This document shows positions 44,356-54,460 of a DNA stretch of 64,000 bases, piece by piece. The stretch lies in the NCBI GenBank assembly GCA_024236155.1, contig JACKLA010000007.1, positions 41,810 to 105,809 on the forward strand, read 5' to 3'. Under the pieces are notes generated by a model. The model was not told the origin of the DNA. It saw only the letters and a list, made by a program, of their open reading frames with translations, and made no database searches. Position 1 is the first letter of the stretch; the number at the start of each line of letters is the position of its first letter. This stretch comes from Sphingomonadaceae bacterium. GTDB taxonomy: Bacteria > Pseudomonadota > Alphaproteobacteria > Sphingomonadales > Sphingomonadaceae. The position numbers and the translations under genes are program-made.

Positions 44356-45375
44356 TCAGTTCTTGTCCTTGTCGACCAGCTTGTTGGCGCTGATCCACGG
44401 CATCATGGCGCGCAGCTCGGCGCCGGTCTTCTCGATGGGATGCGCTGCGGCAGCCTTGCGGCTTGCCTTGAGTTCGGGCTGGCCCGCGCGGTTGTCGAGC
44501 ACGAAGTCCTTGACGAAACGGCCCGAGGTGATGTCGGCGAGGACACGCTTCATCTCGGCCTTGGTTTCATCGGTGATGATGCGCGGACCGGTCTTGATGT
44601 CACCATATTCGGCGGTGTTCGAGATGGAGTAGCGCATATTGGCGATGCCGCCTTCATACAGCAGGTCGACGATCAGCTTGGTCTCGTGGAGGCATTCGAA
44701 ATAGGCCATTTCAGGCGCGTAACCTGCTTCGACCAGCGTTTCGAACCCGGCCTGGATCAGGTGGGTAACCCCGCCGCACAGCACGGCCTGTTCGCCGAAC
44801 AGGTCGGTTTCGCACTCTTCCTTGAAGTTGGTTTCGATAATGCCCGATCGCCCGCCGCCGACACCGCTGGCATAGGCGAGCGAGATGTCGTGGGCATTGC
44901 CGCTGGCGTCCTGGTGGACGGCAATCAGGCACGGCACGCCGCCGCCCTTGAGATATTCACCCCGCACCGTGTGGCCGGGGCCCTTGGGCGCGATCATGAT
45001 GACGTCGATATCCTCGGGTGCCTCGATCAAGCCGAAATGGATATTGAGGCCGTGGGCGAAGGCAAGCGCGGCACCGGGCTTCATATTGCCCTTGAGGTCG
45101 TTCTCCCAGATCGCGGCCTGGTGTTCGTCGGGCGCGAGGATCATCAGGATATCGGCCTGTTCGGCGGCCTGCCTGTTGCTCAGCACCTCGAACCCGGCAG
45201 CTTCGGCCTTCTTCGCGGTGGCAGAGCCTTCACGCAGGGCAATGGCGACATTCTTCACACCGCTATCGCGCAGGTTCTGGGCATGGGCATGGCCCTGGCT
45301 GCCATAACCCAGCACGACGATCTTCTTGTCGGCGATCAGGTTCAGATCGGCATCGGCGTCGTAATAAACTTTCAT
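44356..45375 (-). CDS. ilvC: Ketol-acid reductoisomerase, class I
   Basis: Isomerises and reduces acetolactate or acetohydroxybutyrate with NADPH in valine and isoleucine synthesis. The 339-residue protein has VLGYGSQGHAHAQNLRDSG for the cofactor, LAPDEHQ, AFAHGLNIHFG, PKGPGHTVR, DLFGEQAVLCGG and YFECLHETKLIVDLLYEGG, the metal-binding helices. The length marks the short class I form. It follows ilvN after a 114-bp gap filled with a palindromic repeat, and DUF2200 follows it directly. Confidence 0.97.
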   Translation of the reverse strand: MKVYYDADADLNLIADKKIVVLGYGSQGHAHAQNLRDSGVKNVAIALREGSATAKKAEAAGFEVLSNRQAAEQADILMILAPDEHQAAIWENDLKGNMKPGAALAFAHGLNIHFGLIEAPEDIDVIMIAPKGPGHTVRGEYLKGGGVPCLIAVHQDASGNAHDISLAYASGVGGGRSGIIETNFKEECETDLFGEQAVLCGGVTHLIQAGFETLVEAGYAPEMAYFECLHETKLIVDLLYEGGIANMRYSISNTAEYGDIKTGPRIITDETKAEMKRVLADITSGRFVKDFVLDNRAGQPELKASRKAAAAHPIEKTGAELRAMMPWISANKLVDKDKN

Positions 45376-45385
45376 TCTCGTTCCC

Positions 45386-45469
45386 CGTCGCCCCGGCGAA
45401 GGCCGGGGTCCAGATAAGTTCGCTCTTTGGCGAGAGGTTGGATAGGCTCCTGCCTGCGCTGGAGCGACG
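45386..45469. repeat. Palindromic intergenic repeat in the ilvN-ilvC gap
   Basis: An 84-bp unit bounded by CGTCGC and GCGACG. Within it CCCCGGC-GAAG-GCCGGGG is a seven-pair hairpin, followed by TCGC/GCGA and CTCC/GGAG pairs. The CCCCGGCGAAGGCCGGGG core is a pattern I recognise from many sphingomonad intergenic regions. It nearly fills the ilvN-ilvC spacer and would be part of the operon transcript. Confidence 0.75.
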
Positions 45470-45489
45470 ATAATTTTCTATAGGCGGCC

Positions 45490-46008
45490 TTAAGCTCCCT
45501 CCGCCCCGCGCATCATCCCGACAATGCCGGTGCGGCCGACTTCGACCAGCCCCAGCTCGCGCATCAGGGCTATGAAGCTGTCGACCTTGTCGGGCGGGCC
45601 GGTGATTTCGAAGACGAAACTTTCGGTGGTGGTATCGACCGGGCGCGCGCGGAAAATGTCGGCGAGGCGCAGGGCCTCGACCCGCTTCTCCCCGGTTCCT
45701 GCCACCTTGACCAGCGCCAGTTCGCGTTCGACATGCGGACCGGCTTCGGAAAGGTCGGTGACCTTGTGAACCGGCACCAGCCGTTCGAGCTGGGCATGGA
45801 TCTGGTCGATCACCTCGGGCGGGCCGTTGGTCACGATGGTGATCCGGCTGATCGCGTGATCTTCGGTTATGTCGGCCACCGTCAGGCTGTCGATATTATA
45901 GCCGCGCGCGGTGAAGAGGCCGGTGATCTTGGCAAGGATGCCCGGTTCGTTGTCGACGGTAACGGCCAGCACGTGACGTTCCGCCGCCTTTTCAATGATC
46001 TTCATCAT
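45490..46008 (-). CDS. ilvN: Acetolactate synthase small (regulatory) subunit
   Basis: A 172-residue ACT-domain protein. HVLAVTVDNEPGILAKITGLFTARGYNIDSLTV is the valine-binding ACT domain, followed by SRITIVTNG and EQL-like helix IDQIHAQLERLVPV, and a second domain ending TGIVGMMRGAEGA. It gives feedback inhibition by valine to the catalytic subunit encoded upstream. It starts at ATG 46008; a second ATG is at 46005. A palindromic repeat separates it from ilvB. The name ilvH is equally usable. Confidence 0.95.
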   Translation of the reverse strand: MMKIIEKAAERHVLAVTVDNEPGILAKITGLFTARGYNIDSLTVADITEDHAISRITIVTNGPPEVIDQIHAQLERLVPVHKVTDLSEAGPHVERELALVKVAGTGEKRVEALRLADIFRARPVDTTTESFVFEITGPPDKVDSFIALMRELGLVEVGRTGIVGMMRGAEGA

Positions 46009-46014
46009 ACAGTT

Positions 46015-46095
46015 CCGTTCGTGTCGAGCGCAGCCGAGACACTCGATGCGCTGGTATCTCGACTACGCGCTTCGCGCTCCGCTCGATACGAACGG
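46015..46095. repeat. Long inverted repeat in the ilvB-ilvN gap
   Basis: An 81-bp unit with ends CCGTTCGTGTCGAGCG and CGCTCGATACGAACGG, which pair over 16 positions with one G-T. Inside are a CGAGA/TCTCG hairpin and a GCGC-rich hairpin, so it can form a branched structure. The motif is familiar from intergenic regions of Erythrobacteraceae-like genomes. It fills most of the ilvB-ilvN spacer and would be transcribed within the operon. Confidence 0.78.
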
Positions 46096-46117
46096 AGTTG
46101 AGAGAGACAGGCGCGCA

Positions 46118-47869
46118 TCACACCAGCGCCTTGGCTTCGTCGTCCATCGTCCCGGCGACTTCGTCGCCATAGAGCAGCATTTCGGTATGCGCAGCACCGC
46201 TGGGGATCATCGGGAAGCAATTGGCTTCCTTTGAGACCTGGCAGTCCACCATAACCGGGCCGTCATGGTCCAGCATGGCCTGTATCCCGGCCTCCAGTTC
46301 GCTTTCATCCTCGATGCGGATACCTTTCCAGCCATAGGCTTCGGCCAGCTTCACGAAATCGGGCAGGCTGTCCGAATAGCTGTTCGAATAGCGGCTTTCA
46401 TAGGTCAGTTCCTGCCACTGGCGGACCATGCCCATATATTCGTTGTTGAGGATGAACACCTTAACCGGCAGGCGATACTGGCTCGCCGTGCCCAGTTCCT
46501 GGATGTTCATCTGGATCGAAGCTTCGCCGGCAATATCGATCACCAGATCATCCGGATTGCCCAGCTGCGCGCCGATGGCGGCGGGCAGGCCATAGCCCAT
46601 CGTGCCGAGGCCGCCGCTGGTGAGCCATTTGTTGGGGTTGCGGAAACCGAAATATTGCGCCGCCCACATCTGGTGCTGGCCGACTTCGGTGGTGATGATC
46701 GGATCGCGCTCTTTCGTCATGGCGAAGAGCTTTTCGATCGCCTTCTGCGGCATCAGGGCCTCGCCCTTGTCGGGGTAGGCGAGGCTTTCGCGTGCGCGCC
46801 AGCCCATGATGCGGGCCTGCCATTCGGTGATGTCGCGCGGTTCGCGGTTGCCCCATGCCTCGACCAGCTGGCGCAGCACCGTGCCGCAATCGCCGACGAT
46901 GCCGAGTTCGACCGGAACGATCTTGTTGATGCTTGCCCGGTCGATATCGATGTGGATCTTCTTCGCATCGGGCGCGAAGGCATCGAGCCGTCCGGTCACC
47001 CGGTCATCGAACCGTGCGCCAATGGCAACGATCAGGTCCGCCTTATTCATCGCCATATTGGCTTCGAACGTGCCGTGCATGCCCAGCATGCCGAGCCAGT
47101 CCGGATGATCCGAGGGGAAGGCACCCAGACCCATCAGCGTGCTGGTGATCGGCGATCCGGTCAGGCGTTGCAACTCGCGCAGCAACCGGCTTGCCTCGGT
47201 GCCGGAATTGATCACCCCGCCGCCGGTATAGAGGACCGGGCGCTCGGCAGCCTCGATCATCGCAATGGCTTGCGCGATCTTTTCGGACTTGCCCTCGGTC
47301 CGGGGCTGGTAGCGGTGCGATGCCAGTTCGCGATTCGCCGCCTTGTCGGGATCGGCAACCGCGATCTGCACATCCTTGGGAATATCGATCAGCACCGGGC
47401 CGGGGCGGCCGCTGGTGGCGATGCGAAACGCCTCGGCGATGGTCGCCGCAAGATCGTCAGGGTCCTTCACGAGGTAATTATGCTTGGTGCAGTGCCGGGT
47501 GATGCCGACCGTATCGGCTTCCTGGAACGCGTCGCTGCCGATCAGTGTGCTCGGAACCTGCCCGGTGATGACCACCATCGGGATCGAATCCATGAAGGCA
47601 TCGGCAATGCCGGTAACGGCATTGGTGGCACCGGGGCCGGAGGTAACGAGCACCACGCCGGGCTTGCCGGTCGAACGGGCGTAACCTTCGGCCGCATGGG
47701 CCGCGCCCGCCTCGTGCCGCACGAGGATGTGGCGGATGTCACCATTGTCGAACAGCTCGTCGTAAATCGGCAGCACGGCACCGCCGGGATATCCGAAAAC
47801 GAATTCCACGCCCTGTTCGACAAGGCCCTCGACCAAGATGGATGCGCCGCTGCGCTCCCGCTGTGACAC
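46118..47869 (-). CDS. ilvB: Acetolactate synthase large (catalytic) subunit
   Basis: Condenses two pyruvates, or pyruvate and 2-oxobutyrate, with thiamine diphosphate and FAD, the first common step of valine, leucine and isoleucine synthesis. The 583-residue protein has VEFVFGYPGGAVLPIYDEL (catalytic glutamate region), LVTSGPGATNAVTGIADA, IITTEVGQHQMWAAQY and the TPP/Mg motif as DIAGEASIQMN. Glu replaces the common Asp in that motif, a conservative change. GTG 47869 is the start because GGAGG lies five bases upstream; the frame runs on to TTG 47944. A terminator-like hairpin precedes it. Confidence 0.96.
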   Translation of the reverse strand: MSQRERSGASILVEGLVEQGVEFVFGYPGGAVLPIYDELFDNGDIRHILVRHEAGAAHAAEGYARSTGKPGVVLVTSGPGATNAVTGIADAFMDSIPMVVITGQVPSTLIGSDAFQEADTVGITRHCTKHNYLVKDPDDLAATIAEAFRIATSGRPGPVLIDIPKDVQIAVADPDKAANRELASHRYQPRTEGKSEKIAQAIAMIEAAERPVLYTGGGVINSGTEASRLLRELQRLTGSPITSTLMGLGAFPSDHPDWLGMLGMHGTFEANMAMNKADLIVAIGARFDDRVTGRLDAFAPDAKKIHIDIDRASINKIVPVELGIVGDCGTVLRQLVEAWGNREPRDITEWQARIMGWRARESLAYPDKGEALMPQKAIEKLFAMTKERDPIITTEVGQHQMWAAQYFGFRNPNKWLTSGGLGTMGYGLPAAIGAQLGNPDDLVIDIAGEASIQMNIQELGTASQYRLPVKVFILNNEYMGMVRQWQELTYESRYSNSYSDSLPDFVKLAEAYGWKGIRIEDESELEAGIQAMLDHDGPVMVDCQVSKEANCFPMIPSGAAHTEMLLYGDEVAGTMDDEAKALV

Positions 47870-47887
47870 GCTTTCCTCCAAAATAAT

Positions 47888-47916
47888 GGCCCGGCGCAGG
47901 GGACGTGCGCCGGGCC
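47888..47916 (-). terminator. Terminator-like hairpin just before the ilvB ribosome binding site
   Basis: On the minus strand GGCCCGGCGCA pairs perfectly with TGCGCCGGGCC over 11 bases around loop CGTCCCC, followed by ATTATTTT. The U-rich tail runs straight into GGAGG of ilvB. It could end miaA transcription, but no room for a promoter exists between it and ilvB, so any ilvB message must include or pass it. An attenuator or 5' stability role is likely. Confidence 0.75.
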
Positions 47917-47929
47917 TTCGTACTTCGCC

Positions 47930-47957
47930 GCAATAGCAATTCAAAATTATGCGTCAA
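47930..47957 (-). promoter_or_regulatory. Candidate ilvB promoter
   Basis: TTGACG (minus strand, 47952-47957), 16-base spacer, then TATTGC (47930-47935). The start would be about 47923, leaving only a few bases before the hairpin at 47916. The -35 is strong and the -10 moderate. It lies immediately after the miaA stop at 47961. Confidence 0.5.
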
Positions 47958-47960
47958 GCC

Positions 47961-48929
47961 CTAAAAATGCAATAAACTTTCAAAAACTCTTTCAACATCA
48001 TAATTTTCAGACTCCACCCGAGGCCAGCCCTCGGGTGGCTGGTTGCGGAACCAGGTGTATTGCCGCTTGGCATATTGCCGGGTGGCCAACTGTCCAGCGC
48101 GGATCATTTCATCGCGCGATAGTTCGCCTTCCAGCCACGCCGCGATTTCGCGCACGCCGATTGCACGCATGACGGGAAGGGCCGGATCGAGATTGCGGGC
48201 GAGCAGCGCGCGTACCTCTTCGACGGCACCGCCATCGAGCATGAGTGAAAACCGTCGGTCGCAGCGTTCGTAGAGCCAGTCGCGATCGGGCAGGAGCAGC
48301 AGGGGATGAAGCGTCACATCCGTGCCGATTCCCCCGGACTTGTCTCGCTGCCACTGGTGGATCGGACGCCCGGTCGAACGGATAACCTCGAGCGCGCGAG
48401 CCGTGCGAGTGGTGTCGGCCGGTGCCAGCCGTGCTGCCGCATGGGGATCCTCACGCTCCAGCGCCGCGCGCGCATCGGCCTGCGCCATCGCCCGGACCTC
48501 ATCGCGTATGGACGCTTCGATCTGCGGGATCGGCGCAATGCCATCGAGCAGCGTGCGGATATACATCCCCGTGCCGCCGACGAGGATCGGCACCGTCCCC
48601 CCTGCCTGCATTTCCGCAACCAGCGCGGCTGCCTTGCCTGCCCAATCTGCCGCTGAACATGGCCGCGCACCGTCCCATGCGCCGAACAGGTGGTGCGGGA
48701 TGCCTGCCATGTCCTGTTCGGACGGACGGGCGGAGAGCACCGCGAGATCGAGATAGACCTGCGCGCTGTCTGCATTGACGATTTCGGCTCTCCGGCCTCG
48801 TTCGGCTATCGCCTGCGCGAGCGTGACTGCGAGATCGCTCTTGCCGCTGGCAGTTGGCCCTGCAATGAGCGCGAGCGGGGGCTTGTTGCCTCGCCCGGAG
48901 GTATTTTCAGGAGAATTCGCAGTGCTCAT
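47961..48929 (-). CDS. miaA: tRNA dimethylallyltransferase
   Basis: Adds dimethylallyl to A37 of tRNAs that read codons starting with U. The 322-residue protein has the P-loop AGPTASGKSDLAV, NADSAQVYLDLAVLSARPS, HHLFGAWD, VGGTGMYIRTLLDGI and the basic substrate-binding segment QLATRQYAKRQYTWFRNQP. ATG 48929 (MSTANSPENT) is the start; the frame is open further upstream across serB. Its 5' end overlaps the divergent serB start by eight bases. Confidence 0.94.
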   Translation of the reverse strand: MSTANSPENTSGRGNKPPLALIAGPTASGKSDLAVTLAQAIAERGRRAEIVNADSAQVYLDLAVLSARPSEQDMAGIPHHLFGAWDGARPCSAADWAGKAAALVAEMQAGGTVPILVGGTGMYIRTLLDGIAPIPQIEASIRDEVRAMAQADARAALEREDPHAAARLAPADTTRTARALEVIRSTGRPIHQWQRDKSGGIGTDVTLHPLLLLPDRDWLYERCDRRFSLMLDGGAVEEVRALLARNLDPALPVMRAIGVREIAAWLEGELSRDEMIRAGQLATRQYAKRQYTWFRNQPPEGWPRVESENYDVERVFESLLHF

Positions 48930-49788
48930 CGCGCGGCTGATAGCAGACCCGCAGGGACTTGAAACGCGTGTCGAACGCGCGACCACCGCCATCGAGGCGG
49001 CAGGCATGCGGCTGGCCAAGGTCCAGATGCTCGATTTCGGCGGCGATGTGCTGCAATTCGCCCTGCCGGAAGGCGACCCCGCCAAGCTGCGTGCGATTGT
49101 CGATGACCATTTCGCGCCGTGCGACATGCTTGTGAGCACGCGTGAAATCGTGACGCCGAACATCTTTGTCTCCGACATGGATTCGACCATGATTGGGCAG
49201 GAGTGCATCGATGAACTGGCCGATTTTGCCGGGCTGAAAGTGCATGTTGCCGCGATCACCGAACGCGCAATGCAGGGTGAACTCGACTTTGAAAGCGCAC
49301 TGCGCGAGCGGGTGGGGCTGCTCGCCGGGCTGGATGAAAGCGCGATTGCCGAATGCCTCGAACAGCGCATCGCGCCGATGGCCGGCGCGAAAGAGCTTGT
49401 CGCTGCCTTGCGCAATGCCGGGTGCCGGACGGTGCTTGTCACCGGCGGCTTCCACCATTTTGCCGACCCGGTGGCCGAGATGCTCGGCTTCGACCGGGTG
49501 GTCGGCAACCGCCTTGCCGTGGCCGATGGCAAACTGACGGGCGGGCTGGTGGGGCCGATCACCGACAGCTCCGTCAAGCGCCAGGTGCTGGAAGAAGAAT
49601 GCCGCGCCCTGGGCTCCGATGCCGTGTCGCTCGCAACCGGGGACGGCGCGAACGATATACCGATGATCGAATTGGCGGACTTCGGCTTTGCCTACCACGC
49701 CAAGCCCAAAGCCCGGGCCGCAGCCAATGGCGCGGTCGATCAGGGCGACCTGACCTCGATCCTCAGGCTGCTGGAAATCGCCTCTTAG
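48922..49788 (+). CDS. serB: Phosphoserine phosphatase
   Basis: Hydrolyses phosphoserine to serine, the last step of serine synthesis. The 288-residue HAD-family enzyme has an N-terminal regulatory domain (about 1-80), then the catalytic FVSDMDSTMIGQECIDELADFAG, VLVTGGFHHFADPVA, LATGDGANDIPMIELADFGFAYHAKP. GTG 48922 is chosen for AGGAG eight bases upstream and because the protein begins VLIARLIADP as in relatives. Its start lies inside miaA on the opposite strand, and its stop overlaps the next convergent gene by four bases. Confidence 0.93.
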   Translation: MLIARLIADPQGLETRVERATTAIEAAGMRLAKVQMLDFGGDVLQFALPEGDPAKLRAIVDDHFAPCDMLVSTREIVTPNIFVSDMDSTMIGQECIDELADFAGLKVHVAAITERAMQGELDFESALRERVGLLAGLDESAIAECLEQRIAPMAGAKELVAALRNAGCRTVLVTGGFHHFADPVAEMLGFDRVVGNRLAVADGKLTGGLVGPITDSSVKRQVLEEECRALGSDAVSLATGDGANDIPMIELADFGFAYHAKPKARAAANGAVDQGDLTSILRLLEIAS

Positions 49789-50471
49789 AGCCAGCTGGCG
49801 ATCTGCGTCAGCGGCTTCTTGCGCGTGGCATGGAGGGGGACACGCGCATCATCGGCGGGCAGGCCGGCGACCACGATCATCAGCGGCTTTTCGTGCTCGG
49901 GCCGCCCACAAATCTCGCGCAGGAAACCCATGGGTGAGGGCGTGTGGGTGAGCGTGGCAACGCCCGCCTCGTGCAGCGCGGACAGCAGCATGCCGCAAGC
50001 GATCCCGACGCTTTCGTTGACATAGTAGTTCTGCGTCGAGGCATCTTCCTCGATCCCGCCCTTGCGCTGGGCGAACACCACGATCAGCCACGGTGCGATT
50101 TCGAGGAATGGTTTTTCCGCATCGGTCCCGATCGGGGCCAGCGCGTCTAACCATTCCTCGCTGGCCTTGGGCTTGTCGCCATCGGTGCCATAGAAGCGTT
50201 GCTCCTCGGCCTCGGCGGCTTCGCGGATGGCGCGTTTTTTCTCTGGCGAGGAAACGACTGCGAAATGCCATGGCTGGTGGTTGGCACCGTTGGGTGCAGA
50301 ACCGGCAGCCATGATCGCGGCTTCGATCACTTCGCGCGGTACGGGCGCGTCGGAGAAATAGCGGCAGGACCGCCTGCCTTGCATCCGCTCGCGATAGGCA
50401 TTGGCACCGGCAATCCGTTCGGCATCGGTCAATCCGGGCAGGGAATAGGGAAGTGTCTCGGTCTCGTTCAT
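49785..50471 (-). CDS. Nitroreductase family protein
   Basis: A 228-residue FMN-dependent oxidoreductase. RRSCRYFSDAPVPREVIEAAIMAAGSAPNGANHQPWHFAVVSS is the classical FMN-binding N-terminal segment. NYYVNESVGIACGMLLSALHEAGVATLTHTPSPMGFLREICGRPE gives the second binding region. It is closest to the iodotyrosine deiodinase-like/BluB-like side of the family by eye; the substrate is unknown. ATG 50471 (MNETETLPYS) is preferred to a longer frame. It converges on serB and diverges from coq4. Confidence 0.86.
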   Translation of the reverse strand: MNETETLPYSLPGLTDAERIAGANAYRERMQGRRSCRYFSDAPVPREVIEAAIMAAGSAPNGANHQPWHFAVVSSPEKKRAIREAAEAEEQRFYGTDGDKPKASEEWLDALAPIGTDAEKPFLEIAPWLIVVFAQRKGGIEEDASTQNYYVNESVGIACGMLLSALHEAGVATLTHTPSPMGFLREICGRPEHEKPLMIVVAGLPADDARVPLHATRKKPLTQIASWL

Positions 50472-50584
50472 GGCCGTATCTATCGCCTTTTCGATTGTCG
50501 GAGGGAAGCCCTGTGCCGAGCATATATTGACATCGCTGTTAGTAGGTTGCAGCAAGCAATCGATTTCGTTTTACGGAGCACCCC

Positions 50585-51376
50585 ATGGCCCCCAACGCCA
50601 AACCTATGGTTCACCCTGACCGCAAGGTCGTCGGTTTCCGGCCGATCAAGGCGTTGCGGCATTTCGGCAAATTGGTGGCGGACAAGGAAGACACCGAGCA
50701 GGTTTTCCACATCATCGAGGCGCTCAAAGGTCGCAAGAGCCTGCGCCAGATGGAAGAGTTCATCGCGACTGACGAGGCGCAGGATCTGATCCGGCGCGAT
50801 GAGGACCTCGTCACCTCGCTCGACGATCATGCCCGCTGGGCTGGTTGTGCACCCAATTCGCTGGCGCAGAACTATGTGCGCTTCATGGAGAGAGAGGGGC
50901 TGTCGGCAGCCGGGCTGGTGGCCGAAAGCCACAAGTTCAAGGCACGGGAAGAACGCTTCGACGACCTTTACGAATGGTATGTCGAACGGCTGCGCGATAC
51001 GCATGACCTGTTCCATGTGCTGACCGGCTATGGCCGCGATCCGCTGGGCGAGGTCTGCCTGCTCGGCTTCAGCTATGAACAGAACCACAGCCCGGGTGTG
51101 CTGTTCATCGCCACCATGGGCGCGCGCCAGATGAAGAAAGAAAGCGGTCTGGGCGAACCGGTGACGGCTGCCCTGCGCGAGGGACGCCGTCTTGGGCGCG
51201 AGGCAAGAAAGCTCGCGCATCAGGACCTGCTTTCCATGTTACCCGACGATATCGACGCTGTACGCCAACGCCTGAATGTCGGGACACCGCATGCCTATCA
51301 GCGTTGTTTCGCAATGCTGCGCGAACTCAATCCCGAATATGGCTTGCTTGAGGACCGTCTGGCACAAGCGGCCTGA
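50585..51376 (+). CDS. coq4: Coq4 family ubiquinone-biosynthesis protein
   Basis: A 263-residue helical protein of the Coq4 family. The motif HDLFHVLTGYGRDPLGE (about residues 140-156) is the conserved zinc-binding HDxxH-x-E signature, followed by GFSYEQNHSP. Coq4 acts in ubiquinone ring C1 decarboxylation/hydroxylation in the COQ synthome, here probably at the inner membrane. ATG 50585 follows TACGGAGCACCCC. A perfect TTGACA at 50527-50532 in the 113-bp divergent region may be part of a promoter. Confidence 0.88.
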   Translation: MAPNAKPMVHPDRKVVGFRPIKALRHFGKLVADKEDTEQVFHIIEALKGRKSLRQMEEFIATDEAQDLIRRDEDLVTSLDDHARWAGCAPNSLAQNYVRFMEREGLSAAGLVAESHKFKAREERFDDLYEWYVERLRDTHDLFHVLTGYGRDPLGEVCLLGFSYEQNHSPGVLFIATMGARQMKKESGLGEPVTAALREGRRLGREARKLAHQDLLSMLPDDIDAVRQRLNVGTPHAYQRCFAMLRELNPEYGLLEDRLAQAA

Positions 51377-51378
51377 GG

Positions 51379-51786
51379 TCAGCGCAGTTCTTTGCGGATC
51401 ACCAGCTTCAGGCCCGACCAGACCTCATCCACCGCACAGACCTTTGTATCGACCAGCCCCATCGGCAGGCAGACTTCGCGGATGGTGTCTTCGGTTATGT
51501 CGGTGCGCACATTCGAAGCCTTCTTGGGCCAGCTTACCCAGACATGGCCATCGCGCGCCATGTGTTCGCGCAGGGCGGCGAGTTTCGGCTCCATAGCTGC
51601 GCGCTCGGTCACGAATATATGCGAGGCGTCCGGTCCTTCTTCCGGCCCGGCTACGAATATCAGCTCGAGGGCGTATTCCCCGATCTCGTCCTGCACGCTT
51701 TCGGGCATGCCATCGAACCACACGCGCAAACCGTCACGCAGGTTGAGCTTCTTGGCGAGCGGGGTACCGGAATAGCCAGCAGTCAT
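51379..51786 (-). CDS. DUF3052-like small protein
   Basis: A 135-residue cytosolic protein resembling DUF3052: TAGYSGTPLAKKLNLRDGLRVWFDGMPESV, then IFVTERAAMEPKLAALREHMARDGHVWVSWPKKASNV and LPMGLVDTKVCAVDEVWSGLKLVIRKEL. The WVSWPKK and DEVWSGLK segments are the family hallmarks. No enzymatic residue can be assigned. ATG 51786 is chosen over a longer frame. It starts four bases after the DUF1801 stop and is convergent with coq4 (2 bp between stops). Confidence 0.82.
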   Translation of the reverse strand: MTAGYSGTPLAKKLNLRDGLRVWFDGMPESVQDEIGEYALELIFVAGPEEGPDASHIFVTERAAMEPKLAALREHMARDGHVWVSWPKKASNVRTDITEDTIREVCLPMGLVDTKVCAVDEVWSGLKLVIRKELR

Positions 51787-51790
51787 TGCT

Positions 51791-52182
51791 TCAGCAGATC
51801 CTTTCGAGGCGGCCGCGGCGCTTGACGATGTTCTTGTAATCCCACTGGGTATTGCGCGATTCGCCCAGCCAAGCTCGAACAAGCCCGTCGTCGATTTCGG
51901 CACTGTCGCGATAGAGCCGTTCGGCTGCCTTGAACTTGCCTGATGGTGCGAGTCCCGCGGTTGAAAACGACTGCCCGCTCCAGAACATCAGCCTGACGCC
52001 GTCTTTCAATTGCGAATAGCCGACGATCGGATTGCCATCGAGAAACCACACCGGGTGGGCGTGCCAGATCCTGGATTCAGCGTGGGGCAGTATCTCGTCG
52101 ATCAGGCTGCGCAGGCGCTGCATGATCGCACCGGAAGATGCGCCCTGCGCCCCATGATATTCATCGATAGTCGATGGCTTGT

Positions 52183-52186
<4 letters not shown>
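51791..52186 (-). CDS. DUF1801 family protein
   Basis: A 131-residue protein of the DUF1801 (YdhG/YjbR-like iron chaperone fold) family. LRSLIDEILPHAESRIWHAHPVWFLDGNPIVGYSQLKDGVRLMFWSG is the characteristic core, followed by FKAAERLYRDSAEIDDGL. The role is not established. Its ATG overlaps the purL stop by four bases (ATGA), and DUF3052 follows, suggesting a purL-DUF1801-DUF3052 message. Confidence 0.85.
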
Positions 52187-54450
<2,264 letters not shown>

Positions 54451-54460
54451 GCGCGCGCAT

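Noticed and set aside
46265..47866. A 533-codon frame on the + strand opposite ilvB
   Set aside because: Antisense shadow of ilvB; no recognisable domain or ribosome binding site.
46118..47869. Loss of acetolactate synthase activity because GEAS replaces GDGS in the TPP motif
   Set aside because: Glu for Asp is conservative, related proteobacterial enzymes show similar variants to my recollection, and all other motifs are intact.
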